Part shown: positions 6,635 to 14,809 of the stretch, piece by piece
Position numbering within the stretch: the stretch's first letter is position 1
How the letters are laid out: each line of letters begins with the position of its first letter
DNA from: Pseudomonas sp. Teo4
Lineage (GTDB): Bacteria > Pseudomonadota > Gammaproteobacteria > Pseudomonadales > Pseudomonadaceae
Direction of reading: 5' to 3'
DNA: 64,000 bases
Assembly (NCBI RefSeq): GCF_034387475.1
Contig: NZ_JAXCIL010000002.1
Span: forward strand, 186,001 to 250,000
Notes under the pieces: model-generated
Told to the model about the DNA's origin: nothing
Database searches by the model: none
The model's input: the letters and a program-made list of their open reading frames with translations, nothing else
Program-made: the position numbers and the translations under genes

Positions 6635-7255
6635 CTATTTCGCAAGTTTGTTGTAACTGGTCATCAGGTTGCGATAGTCCGGTATGTGGTTGGAGAACAG
6701 CGTGCCCAGCCCTTCGATGTCGTTGCGCCAGTCGCGGTGCAGCTCGCAGGCCACGCCGAACCAGGTCATCAACTGGGCGCCGGCCGCTTCCATGCGGCGC
6801 CAGGCCGAGTCGCGGGTCAGTTCGTTGAAGGTGCCGGAGGCGTCGGTGACGACGAACACGTCGAAACCTTCTTCGAGCGCCGACAGCGCGGGGAAGGCCA
6901 CACAAACCTCGGTCACCACCCCGGCGATGAGCAGTTGCTTCTTGCCGGTCGCTTTCACGGCCTTGACGAAGTCTTCGTTGTCCCAGGCATTGATGTTGCC
7001 GGGGCGTGCGATGTACGGGGCGTCGGGGAACTGCTCTTTCAACTCGGGCACCAACGGGCCGTTGGGGCCGGTTTCGAAGCTGGTGGTGAGGATGGTTGGC
7101 AGCTTGAAGTACTTGGCCAGGTCCGACAGGGCCAGCACATTGTTCTTGAAACGGTCAGGGTCGATGTCGCGAACCAGCGACAGCAGGCCGGTCTGGTGGT
7201 CGACCAGCAGGACAGCGGCATTGTTCTTGTCCAGACGCTTGTATTGGAAGGCCAT
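6635..7255 (-). CDS. YcaC-like isochorismatase-family hydrolase
   Basis: 206 residues, almost identical in length to E. coli YcaC, a homo-octameric cysteine hydrolase of the isochorismatase superfamily with unknown natural substrate. Motifs: LLVDHQTG with Asp19, YIARPG with Arg84 where many family members have Lys, and GVVTEVCVAFPAL with the nucleophile Cys118. The start at 7255 is used because AAGGAG lies 9 bases upstream; an ORF extension to 7300 lacks a good site. GC-rich, so it belongs to the core chromosome and marks the right edge of the AT-rich island. Convergent with the mcb-like operon. Confidence 0.88.
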   Translation of the reverse strand: MAFQYKRLDKNNAAVLLVDHQTGLLSLVRDIDPDRFKNNVLALSDLAKYFKLPTILTTSFETGPNGPLVPELKEQFPDAPYIARPGNINAWDNEDFVKAVKATGKKQLLIAGVVTEVCVAFPALSALEEGFDVFVVTDASGTFNELTRDSAWRRMEAAGAQLMTWFGVACELHRDWRNDIEGLGTLFSNHIPDYRNLMTSYNKLAK

Positions 7256-7339
7256 GGCGGAACTCCTTGCTTCTGTGCGTGGGAGTTTCAGCGTAGGCAA
7301 GGATGGGGGGGTGGGATGACCGCCAGTCGGGTGGAATCG

Positions 7340-7580
7340 GCAGGTACTGTAATCGACTCAAGATCTGCGCGGCCATTCTGGGAGTTGGCTTGCCGACGAT
7401 GCAGGCAACGCGATGTATGGCACCGGCTTCGCCGGTGATCGCCGGCAAGCCGGCTCCCACATGGACCGCGCAGATCTTGAGGTCACTGCAGTACCTGTAG
7501 GAGCCGGCTTGCCGGCGATGAGGCCGGTACAGGCAACACAAGACAGTTGCCCCACATGGACCGCGCCAACCTCTAGATCG
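7340..7580. repeat. REP cluster, family A (BIME)
   Basis: Two head-to-head copies of the ATCGCCGGCAAGCCGGCT-CCCAC type REP (about 7437-7460 and 7499-7520) plus a decayed copy near 7381. This fills the 338-base gap between the convergent ycaC-like promoter side and the zntB-like 3' end. Typical P. putida extragenic palindromes; no coding signal. Confidence 0.85.
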
Positions 7581-7594
7581 CACCAGTGCGGCAC

Positions 7595-8614
7595 TCAATA
7601 CTCGCGGCGCTTGCGGAACGCCCAGCGACCAACCAGCACGGTGAACGTCGCCACCAGCGCCACCAGCACCCAGAAGCCATGCGGGTCGTCGGCCAGGGGC
7701 ACGCCGCCGACGTTCATCCCGAAGAAGCCGGCGATGATGTTGATGGGCAACGCTAGCACGGTAACCACGGTCAGGGTGAACAGGGTGCGGTTGGTCTGTT
7801 CGTTGAGCTTGGCGGCGATCTCTTCCTGCAAAAGTTTGATCCGCTCGCCCAGCGCCGTGAGGTCGCTGATCACCAGGGTGAATTCCTCGGTCGCCGCACG
7901 CAGCTGGCGCATGTCCTGCTCACGCAACCACTCCGGGGGCCGATTCAGCAGGCGCAGCAGTGCGCCGGGCTCCAGCGCCAGCAACCGCTGCAGACGCACC
8001 AGTACCCGACGCATGCTACTCAGCTCGGCACGGTTGTCGCTCAAGCGCTGGGACAGCAGCTGGTCTTCGATGCGATCGACGCTGGTGGTGGTCTCGCGCA
8101 CAATCTGGGTCAGCACGTCGCCCTGGTCGCGCAACAGGTGCACCAGCAACTCGATGGGCGAATGGAAACGCTCGCCCCGTTTGACCGATGAACGCAGCTT
8201 GTCCACCGAGTGCAGTGGCTGCAGGCGCGCACTGACCAACAGGCGGCTGCTGGCGCAGGCCCACATTGTGGAAATATCTGACGACACCAGGCCGAAGTTG
8301 AATACCACATCGTTGACCACCGCCAGCAACGCCGAGTCGGCATGTTCGATACGCGTGGAGCGCGAGCCTTCGCGCAGGGTTTCGAAAAAGGCGTCTGGCA
8401 AGGCCAAGTGAGTACGTAACCAACGCTCACAAGCGGCATGGGCGAGGTTCAAATGAAGCCAAAGAAACTGGTCAGGATCCGCGGGTTCGTTAAGCAGGCG
8501 CAAGGCCTGGGCCGAGTCGATCTCGCGGCCGGGCTGGCCTTCGCGGAAGACAAAGCCGTAGAGAAGACCAAACAGGTCTTGATCGTGCTGAGCGTGTAGT
8601 GCGGTATGAGCCAT
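7595..8614 (-). CDS. zntB: ZntB/CorA-like divalent cation transporter
   Basis: 339 residues from the ATG at 8614; an in-frame ATG at 8692 would add 26 residues of doubtful quality, and neither start has a strong ribosome site. The long soluble N-terminal domain (to about 270) is followed by a helical stalk rich in heptads and two C-terminal membrane helices. The CorA hallmark GMN (in FGMNVGGVP) sits at the end of the first helix. ZntB members form pentamers in the inner membrane; E. coli ZntB moves zinc with protons, whereas CorA imports magnesium. Substrate cannot be read from this sequence. Flanked by a REP cluster downstream and the divergent SnoaL-like gene upstream. Confidence 0.85.
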   Translation of the reverse strand: MAHTALHAQHDQDLFGLLYGFVFREGQPGREIDSAQALRLLNEPADPDQFLWLHLNLAHAACERWLRTHLALPDAFFETLREGSRSTRIEHADSALLAVVNDVVFNFGLVSSDISTMWACASSRLLVSARLQPLHSVDKLRSSVKRGERFHSPIELLVHLLRDQGDVLTQIVRETTTSVDRIEDQLLSQRLSDNRAELSSMRRVLVRLQRLLALEPGALLRLLNRPPEWLREQDMRQLRAATEEFTLVISDLTALGERIKLLQEEIAAKLNEQTNRTLFTLTVVTVLALPINIIAGFFGMNVGGVPLADDPHGFWVLVALVATFTVLVGRWAFRKRREY

Positions 8615-8841
8615 TCGCGCTCGCAATGAAGCTTGAGACGGATGACTGAAATGTTGCACTGCAAGATGACTGTTCGATGACAACGCCTGCATGAGCTGAT
8701 CGGCTGCGCAGAACTCGGGGTCAAGAAAAACCGCTTCACTTCACAAATTCCTGAACTAATTATTTCCCCAGCGATTTTTCCCACCGCCCACCCCCACCAG
8801 AATCGCATCACCACAATCACAAAAACCGTGAGGCCACTCCC

Positions 8842-9231
8842 GTGGACCAGACACTCCAGGTACGGCAGGCCGCTGCCGACCTCGTTGCCGCCTTCGCCAG
8901 CAACGACACCGCCCGCTACTTCGCCTGCTTCAGCGAAGACGCCACCTTCCTCTTCCACACCTTGGCGCAGCCGCTGTTGTCCCGTCGCGCCTATGAAGAC
9001 CTCTGGGCTCAATGGCAAGCCGAGGGCTTTGCCGTGCTGGCGTGCCAGTCGAGCAATGTCCACGTGAGCCTGCAAGGCGATGTGGCGGTGTTCATGCATG
9101 ATGTCGCCACGCATATCCGCATGGCCGGTGAAGAGCACCAGTTGGCCGAGCGCGAAACCATCGTGTTCCGCCGCGAAAGCGAACGCTGGTTGGCCTGCCA
9201 CGAGCACCTGTCCGTCGTCACGGGCGCCTGA
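8842..9231 (+). CDS. SnoaL/DUF4440-like small protein
   Basis: 129 residues, GTG start at 8842 with GTGAGG about 10 bases upstream. The pattern (N-terminal helix VRQAAADLVAAFASNDTARYFACFSEDATF, later antiparallel strands WLACHEHLSVV) is that of the NTF2-like/ketosteroid-isomerase fold, used by many small enzymes and binding proteins. It is the first gene of a likely three-gene operon with an NCS1 permease (95 bp downstream) and an aldehyde dehydrogenase. The context suggests a catabolic or detoxification role for the compound taken up by the permease. No specific reaction is assigned. Confidence 0.75.
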   Translation: MDQTLQVRQAAADLVAAFASNDTARYFACFSEDATFLFHTLAQPLLSRRAYEDLWAQWQAEGFAVLACQSSNVHVSLQGDVAVFMHDVATHIRMAGEEHQLAERETIVFRRESERWLACHEHLSVVTGA

Positions 9232-9326
9232 ATCACACTTTTACGCGGCCTTGCCGCCCTGCCATCGCACCCACAAGAGGGTCCGCGCACCGCGCCGACC
9301 TACAACAACCGCGCTGGAGCATCACC

Positions 9327-10826
9327 ATGAGCCACTCGACCGGTATCGAGACCAATGGCGTCGAACAGATCCCCAACGATCAACGCGACGCTTCCCCACT
9401 GGACCTGTTCCGCCTGATTTTCGGCGGCGCCAACACGTTCGCCACCGCCGTACTAGGCAGCTTCCCGGTGCTGTTCGGGCTGTCGTTCCAGGCCGGGGTC
9501 TGGGCGATTCTGCTGGGCGTCGGCGTCGGGGCGCTGATCCTCGCACCCATGGGCCTGTTCGGCGCGCTCAACGGCACCAACAATGCGGTGTCGTCGGGCG
9601 CGCACTTCGGCGTGCACGGGCGCATCGTCGGTTCGTTCCTCTCGCTGCTCACGGCGGTCGCGTTCTTCTCGCTGTCGGTGTGGAGTTCCGGTGACGCCCT
9701 GGTGGGTGGCGCCAAACGCCTGGTCGGGTTGCCGGAGACCGACCTCACCCTGGGCCTGGCCTACGGCTTGTTCGCCGTGCTGGTGCTGGTGGTGTGCATC
9801 TTCGGTTTCCGCTTCATGCTGTGGGTGAACAAGATCGCCGTGTGGGCGTCGAGCCTGCTGTTCCTGCTGGGTATCTTCGCCTTCGCCGGGCCGTTCGACG
9901 CGGGCTTTGCCGGTACCGTCAACCTTGGCCAGGCCGGTTTCTGGGCAGCCTTCGTCGGCGCGGCGATTCTGGCCATGAGCAACCCGGTGTCGTTCGGCGC
10001 CTTCCTGGGCGACTGGTCGCGCTACATCCCGCGCGAAACGCCCAAGGCACGCATCATGCTGGCGGTCATCGCTGCCCAGGTCGCAACACTGATCCCGTTC
10101 CTGTTCGGCCTGTGCACCGCCACCCTGGTAGCCAGCCAGGCGCCGGACTACATCGCTGCCAACAACTACGTCGGCGGCCTGCTGGCGATCTCGCCCAGCT
10201 GGTTCTTCCTGCCGGTGTGCCTGATTGCCGTGATCGGCGGCATGTCCACTGGCACCACCGCGCTGTACGGCACCGGCCTGGACATGTCCAGCGTGTTCCC
10301 GCGCCTGCTCAGCCGCGCCGCTGCGACACTGCTGATCGGTGTTCTGGCGATCGGTTTCATCTTCATCGGCCGCTTCACCTTCAACCTGGTGCAGAGCGTG
10401 TCGACCTTCGCCGTGCTGATCATCACCTGCACCAGCCCCTGGATGGTGATCATGATCCTCGGCCTGATCACCCGCCGCGGCTTCTACCACGCCGATGACC
10501 TGCAGGTGTTCACCCGCGGCCAACGTGGCGGCCACTACTGGTTCCTGCACGGCTGGAACTGGCGTGGCATGGGTGCATGGATCCCAAGCGCGGCGGTGGG
10601 CCTGTGCTTCGTCAACCTGCCTGGTCAGTTCGTTGGCCCGCTGGGCGACCTGGCCGGCGGCATCGACCTGAGCCTGCCAGTCACCCTGGGCCTGGCCGGC
10701 GTGCTGTACCTCATTCTGCTCAACCTGTTCCCTGAACCTGCAGGCGTGTACGGCCCGAATGGCCCACGCTGGGTGCGCTGCAAAAGCGCCCCGCACCTGC
10801 CCGTAACCACTGCCGAAATGGCCTGA
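9327..10826 (+). CDS. NCS1-family nucleobase/cation symporter
   Basis: 499 residues with about 12 hydrophobic helices. The NCS1 helix-1 feature FRLIFGGANTFATAVLGSFPVLFGLSF (from about residue 28) and the loop NPVSFGAFLGDWSRYIP (about 218-234) are typical of the cytosine permease/allantoin/hydantoin symporter family. Works in the inner membrane, importing a nucleobase-like or small N-containing compound with H+ or Na+. Lies 95 bp after the SnoaL-like gene and 13 bp before the aldehyde dehydrogenase gene, all same strand. Substrate unknown; the dehydrogenase partner suggests a compound broken down to an aldehyde. Confidence 0.87.
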   Translation: MSHSTGIETNGVEQIPNDQRDASPLDLFRLIFGGANTFATAVLGSFPVLFGLSFQAGVWAILLGVGVGALILAPMGLFGALNGTNNAVSSGAHFGVHGRIVGSFLSLLTAVAFFSLSVWSSGDALVGGAKRLVGLPETDLTLGLAYGLFAVLVLVVCIFGFRFMLWVNKIAVWASSLLFLLGIFAFAGPFDAGFAGTVNLGQAGFWAAFVGAAILAMSNPVSFGAFLGDWSRYIPRETPKARIMLAVIAAQVATLIPFLFGLCTATLVASQAPDYIAANNYVGGLLAISPSWFFLPVCLIAVIGGMSTGTTALYGTGLDMSSVFPRLLSRAAATLLIGVLAIGFIFIGRFTFNLVQSVSTFAVLIITCTSPWMVIMILGLITRRGFYHADDLQVFTRGQRGGHYWFLHGWNWRGMGAWIPSAAVGLCFVNLPGQFVGPLGDLAGGIDLSLPVTLGLAGVLYLILLNLFPEPAGVYGPNGPRWVRCKSAPHLPVTTAEMA

Positions 10827-10839
10827 CCGGAGTCCGACC

Positions 10840-12270
10840 ATGACCCATTCCCACTACATCGCTGGCCGCTGGGTCGAAGGCCAGGGCAGCGACTGCATCA
10901 CCGTCAACGACCCTTCGCTCGGCCAGCCGTTCGCCGAGTTGATGGCGGCCAGCGTGGCCCAGGTCGACCAGGCGGTGGCAGCCGCCCGCCAGGCCCTGCC
11001 TGCCTGGAAAAGCGTCAATGCCAGCGCGCGCGCGGCCTACCTGCGCGGCTTTGCCGAGCAGCTCGGCCAACGCCGTGAAGAACTGATCGGCTTGCAGATG
11101 CGCAACAACGGCAAGCCACGTCACGAGGCCGAAATCGATCTGGACGACGCCGTGGCCACCTTCGCCTACTACGCCGACCTCGCCGAGCAGTTGCCGGAAA
11201 AGAACCGCGACGTGCCCCTGGCCGCGCCCGGCTTCACCGCCCGCACGCGCCTGGAGCCGGTGGGCGTGGTGGGCCTGATCGTGCCGTGGAACTTCCCCTT
11301 GGTGACCAGCGCCTGGAAGCTCGCCCCGGCCCTGGCCGCTGGCTGCACCGTGGTGCTCAAGCCTTCGGAGGTAACGCCGCTGATCGAACAGGCCTACGGC
11401 CAGATCGCCGATACCCTGGGCCTGCCTGCCGGTGTACTGAACATCGTCAACGGCAAGGCCGAAACCGGCGCCGCCTTAAGCGGCCACAACGGCCTGGACA
11501 AGCTGTCGTTCACCGGCAGCAACAGTGTCGGCAGCCAAGTGATGCGCAGTGCTTCGGCGCAGTGCCGGCCGGTGACCCTGGAGCTGGGTGGCAAGTCGGC
11601 CATCGTGGTGTTCGATGATTGCGATGTCGACCAGGCGGTGGAATGGATCGTCGCCGGCATTACCTGGAATGCCGGGCAGATGTGTTCGGCCACTTCGCGC
11701 TTGCTGGTGCAGGACGGTATCGCCGATGCGCTGCTGCCGCGTCTGCAGCAAGCCTTGGAAAAACTGCGCGTCGGCAACCCGCTGACCGAAGAAGTGGACA
11801 TGGGTCCGCTGACCAGCCAGGCGCAATGGCTGAAAGTGGCCAGCTACTTCGCCACGGCGCGCGAAGAAGGTTTGCAGTGCCTGGCTGGCGGCAAGGCACT
11901 GGATCGCGACGGTTGGTTCGTGAGCCCCACGCTGTACACCGAGGTGCCGACGGACAGCCGCCTGTGGACCGAGGAAATCTTTGGCCCAGTGCTTTGTGCA
12001 CGCCGTTTCTCGACTGAAGCGCAAGCGATTGCCGAAGCCAACGACAGCCGTTTTGGCCTGGTCGCTACCGTGTGCTCCGCCGACCTGGAACGCGCCGAGC
12101 GCGTGGCCGATGCGCTGGAAGTCGGGCATGTGTGGATCAACTCGGTGCAGGCAGTGTTCGTCGAGACGTCCTGGGGTGGCACCAAGGGCAGCGGGATCGG
12201 CCGGGAGCTTGGGCCTTGGGGGTTGTCAGGGTATCTGTCGGTCAAGCATGTGACGCGCTGCCTGGGTTGA
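10840..12270 (+). CDS. NAD(P)-dependent aldehyde dehydrogenase
   Basis: 476 residues, full length for the ALDH superfamily. The catalytic cysteine is Cys282 in WNAGQMCSATSRLL and the general base Glu248 in TLELGGKSA; the Rossmann-type glycine motif FTGSNSVGSQV precedes it. The NAGQMCSATSR surroundings resemble betaine/aminoaldehyde dehydrogenases. It oxidises an aldehyde to the acid in the cytoplasm. Start ATG 10840 with GGAG about 8 bases upstream, 13 bp after the permease, so the two are co-transcribed. Followed by a REP cluster. The real substrate is unknown; a betaine-aldehyde-like role is a guess from the active-site motif. Confidence 0.9.
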   Translation: MTHSHYIAGRWVEGQGSDCITVNDPSLGQPFAELMAASVAQVDQAVAAARQALPAWKSVNASARAAYLRGFAEQLGQRREELIGLQMRNNGKPRHEAEIDLDDAVATFAYYADLAEQLPEKNRDVPLAAPGFTARTRLEPVGVVGLIVPWNFPLVTSAWKLAPALAAGCTVVLKPSEVTPLIEQAYGQIADTLGLPAGVLNIVNGKAETGAALSGHNGLDKLSFTGSNSVGSQVMRSASAQCRPVTLELGGKSAIVVFDDCDVDQAVEWIVAGITWNAGQMCSATSRLLVQDGIADALLPRLQQALEKLRVGNPLTEEVDMGPLTSQAQWLKVASYFATAREEGLQCLAGGKALDRDGWFVSPTLYTEVPTDSRLWTEEIFGPVLCARRFSTEAQAIAEANDSRFGLVATVCSADLERAERVADALEVGHVWINSVQAVFVETSWGGTKGSGIGRELGPWGLSGYLSVKHVTRCLG

Positions 12271-12280
12271 TCAAGGCAAG

Positions 12281-12390
12281 GGGCCGCTACGCGGCCCAAT
12301 CGCCGGCAAGCCGGCTCCCACAAGAACCGCGCTGCCCTTGAAATCACTGCAATACCTTTAGGGGCCGGCTTGCCGGCGAACAGGCCGGCA
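12281..12390. repeat. REP cluster, family A
   Basis: Inverted pair of GCCGGC-type REPs (12299-12323 and 12361-12380) between convergent genes; a GGGGCCGC...GCGGCCC hairpin at 12279-12297 may serve as terminator of the aldehyde dehydrogenase operon. Confidence 0.85.
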
Positions 12391-12401
12391 AAAGCGACAC
12401 A

Positions 12402-12923
12402 TCACCGAAGAGACATCATCATCGTTTTTGGCGAAAGCTCTGGACACAGCCGGAAGCCTGCATACTTGGCATAGAACTGCTCCAGCCGCTCGGTGAGCGG
12501 ATGAACGATCATTGCAACGCAACCGACCATTTCCGACGCCACCAGCGACCTCTCGATCGCGTCTTGCAACAGGTCTGTTGCCACCCCCTGCCCGGCAGCT
12601 TGCCGGGTAACGCCCATGCGCCCAAGTATGATCACAGGCAGGTCATCGGGGGCATTACGGCGCAGCCTTGCCGGTACGCCATGAGCGCGAGCCACCGACC
12701 CATTCGATAATGTGTAGAAGCCGGCAACGCTATTGCTGCCCTTGAAGCAGGTGACATACACCACAGCGTGCTTGCCTTGCTGAGCCTTCAGGGCCTTTTC
12801 CCACAGATAACTGTTGATCGACGCCTCGCCACAGTCGAAACAGCTCAAGTCGTGAGACATGTTCAGTATCTGCGGAGCGCTCAACTCCAGCGCTTGGGCC
12901 TTGCCAACAGCTTCTTCACGCAT
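12402..12923 (-). CDS. tacT: GNAT-family toxin (TacT-like)
   Basis: 173 residues. An acetyl-CoA binding segment RMGVTRQAAGQGVATDLL (102-119) with the QxxGxG-type loop, and a C-terminal FYAKYAGF (150-157) carrying the likely catalytic tyrosine, match type II toxins that acetylate the amino group of aminoacyl-tRNA and stop translation. ATG 12923 has CAGGAG upstream and lies inside the end of the antitoxin gene (43-bp overlap), the usual antitoxin-then-toxin order. Toxicity and target tRNA are inferred from the family. Repressed together with its antitoxin by the complex binding its own promoter. Confidence 0.88.
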   Translation of the reverse strand: MREEAVGKAQALELSAPQILNMSHDLSCFDCGEASINSYLWEKALKAQQGKHAVVYVTCFKGSNSVAGFYTLSNGSVARAHGVPARLRRNAPDDLPVIILGRMGVTRQAAGQGVATDLLQDAIERSLVASEMVGCVAMIVHPLTERLEQFYAKYAGFRLCPELSPKTMMMSLR

Positions 12924-13171
12924 TCGTTACTCCTGATGGGATTGTCTTCCAGTGCTTGCGTGAACGTGTCGAAGGCTTGGTCATCGAGCAGGAACAAACG
13001 TCGCTCCATCAGCACTTCCTCGGCACGTTTGCACGCAGCTTCCAGCACAAAACTCGTGCGATCTCCCCCGACGATTTCCACGGCTGCGTCGATCAGGTCC
13101 CGCCGGTGCTCGGCGACCCGCATGTTCAATGGAACCGCTTTGCTGCGATCCCTTGACGGCACTGCACTCAT
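12881..13171 (-). CDS. tacA: DUF1778 ribbon-helix-helix antitoxin (TacA-like)
   Basis: 96 residues from the ATG at 13171, chosen because GAGGAG lies 7 bases upstream; the longer frame has no such site. The N-terminal half (PLNMRVAEHRRDLIDAAVEIVGGDRTSFVLEAA) has the RHH DNA-binding pattern of DUF1778, and the C-terminal tail that follows would neutralise the toxin. Overlaps the toxin gene by 43 bp. It likely represses the tacAT promoter located in 13172-13390; the region has an AT-rich segment near 13235-13265 but no clear palindromic operator could be assigned. Confidence 0.87.
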   Translation of the reverse strand: MSAVPSRDRSKAVPLNMRVAEHRRDLIDAAVEIVGGDRTSFVLEAACKRAEEVLMERRLFLLDDQAFDTFTQALEDNPIRSNECVKKLLARPKRWS

Positions 13172-13393
13172 TGATGACTCCTCGCCCGTTCCACGCGGGC
13201 AATTGAATCGACCCATTCTGTCGACATGCCAAGAGGCTACAAAACTGTAACGCATATGTATAGCTGTAAATCCATCTGCGTTACGAACGGTCGCATCTTT
13301 ACCGATCAGAGGTTGTGCACGTGACTTTCCAACCCTGCGGCAAAGTCCCACTCCCTGGTACCCCCACAATCACAACACCAGGCCGGACCACCC

Positions 13394-14611
13394 ATGCACC
13401 CTCAACGCGCCACCTTGCACAACGAACTGCACGCTCGTCCGTCGCTGTATTTCGACGAGCCGGCCCATGTCTTCCACCTGGCCGTGCTCGGCGGCGATGA
13501 GGCCTGCGCCGCGCTGTTGCGCCGTTGCTGCCCGCACGCCAGCGACACCGAAGCAGCCCAGGGCATCACACGCCTGGACGGCCACCCGTTCAAATGGGAA
13601 CGGCACGCCGAGTTCTTCACCCTGACCCTGGTGGTGCCTTGCGCGTCGGCGAACACCGACTGGAAAACCCTGCCAGCGGCACTGGCCGAAGCCATCGCTC
13701 CACATGCCGACAAGGTCATCAACTCCGTGCAAGTGCTGGTACGCGACGACAACGACCTCGACCTGCCGCGCTATGGCTTCAAGGACCCTGCCGGCTCCTG
13801 CGTCGGCGGTGGCGATGCGGTGGTGTGGAGCGATTTTCGCCTGACCGAGGACGGCACCAACCGCTTCCTGTTCATCAACCGCCGGCTCAATGCTTACCGC
13901 CAGGGGCGAATGATCCGTCGCCTGCTGGAGATCGAGACGTACCGCATGATGGCGTCATTGACCCTGACCACGGCCAAGGCCCTGGGCCAGGAACTGGATG
14001 CATTCGACAAAACCCTGGTGAGCCTGTCCGAACGCAGCGCCAGTGGCGACCAACGTGACTCCAAGTCATTGCTCGATGCCATCGCCCACCTGTCACGCCA
14101 GGTGGTCAGCCGCACGGTGAAGAACCGCCACCGCTTCGGCGCCACCCAGGCCTACGCGCAACTGGTGTTCGAACGCCTGGGCGAATTGCGCGAAACCCAT
14201 GTGGGTGACTGCCAACGGCTGGGGGTGTTCATCGAACGCCGCTTCAAGCCGACCGTGCGTTACTGCGCGGCGACCGAGCAACGCCTGGAACAACTGGCCA
14301 AGAACGTCGCCAACCTGGGCGATTTGCTGCAAGCGCGAGTACAGGTGGAAATGGAAGAGCAGAACGCCGAGATTCTGCGCAGCCTCAATGCCCGGGCTGA
14401 TGCCCAGGTAAAGATTCAGCGGGCGGTGGAGGGGCTGTCGATCATCGCCATCACCTACTACCTGCTGAACCTGTTCAAGCTGCTGTATGGCGGGCTGAAT
14501 GTGCTGGGCGCCGGGTTGACGGCGCGGGAGGCGCTGCTGGGCATGGCGCCTCCGGCATTGTTGGTGCTGCTGGTGATTCTGATGAGAATCAGGCGGGCCA
14601 AGCAGCATTGA
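13394..14611 (+). CDS. DUF3422 family membrane-associated protein
   Basis: 405 residues beginning MHPQRATLHNELHARP; the HNELHARP segment at the N-terminus is the hallmark of DUF3422. The middle (about 175-350) is helical and coiled-coil-like (ERSASGDQRDSKSLLDAIAHLSRQ, QLAKNVANLGDLLQARVQVEMEEQNAEILRSLNARAD), and the C-terminus has two hydrophobic helices near 352-372 and 385-400, giving an inner-membrane anchor. The layout resembles CorA-type proteins but without the GMN motif. Role unknown. Single gene, followed by REP DNA. Confidence 0.85.
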   Translation: MHPQRATLHNELHARPSLYFDEPAHVFHLAVLGGDEACAALLRRCCPHASDTEAAQGITRLDGHPFKWERHAEFFTLTLVVPCASANTDWKTLPAALAEAIAPHADKVINSVQVLVRDDNDLDLPRYGFKDPAGSCVGGGDAVVWSDFRLTEDGTNRFLFINRRLNAYRQGRMIRRLLEIETYRMMASLTLTTAKALGQELDAFDKTLVSLSERSASGDQRDSKSLLDAIAHLSRQVVSRTVKNRHRFGATQAYAQLVFERLGELRETHVGDCQRLGVFIERRFKPTVRYCAATEQRLEQLAKNVANLGDLLQARVQVEMEEQNAEILRSLNARADAQVKIQRAVEGLSIIAITYYLLNLFKLLYGGLNVLGAGLTAREALLGMAPPALLVLLVILMRIRRAKQH

Positions 14612-14627
14612 ATTCAATGACTTCAGC

Positions 14628-14804
14628 GCCGGCTCCAACAGGTACTGCAAAGTCAGCGCGGTCCATGTGGGAGCAACAGTCTTGTGTTGGCTGTACCGGC
14701 GTCATCGCCGGCAAGCCGGCTCCTACAGGAACTGCAGTGATCTCAAGATCGTCGCGGTCCATGTGGGAGCTGGCTTGCCGGCGATTGGGCCGCGTAGCGG
14801 CCCC
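14628..14804. repeat. REP cluster, family A
   Basis: Three REP units in alternating orientation (CGCCGGCTCC at 14628, ATCGCCGGCAAGCCGGCTCC at about 14705, GGCTTGCCGGCGAT at about 14773) between convergent genes. Confidence 0.85.
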
Positions 14805-14809
14805 AGCCC

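Noticed and set aside
7340..7580. Regularly spaced short repeats as a CRISPR array
   Set aside because: Repeats are inverted palindromes with variable, non-unique spacers and no cas genes are near; they are REP/BIME elements.
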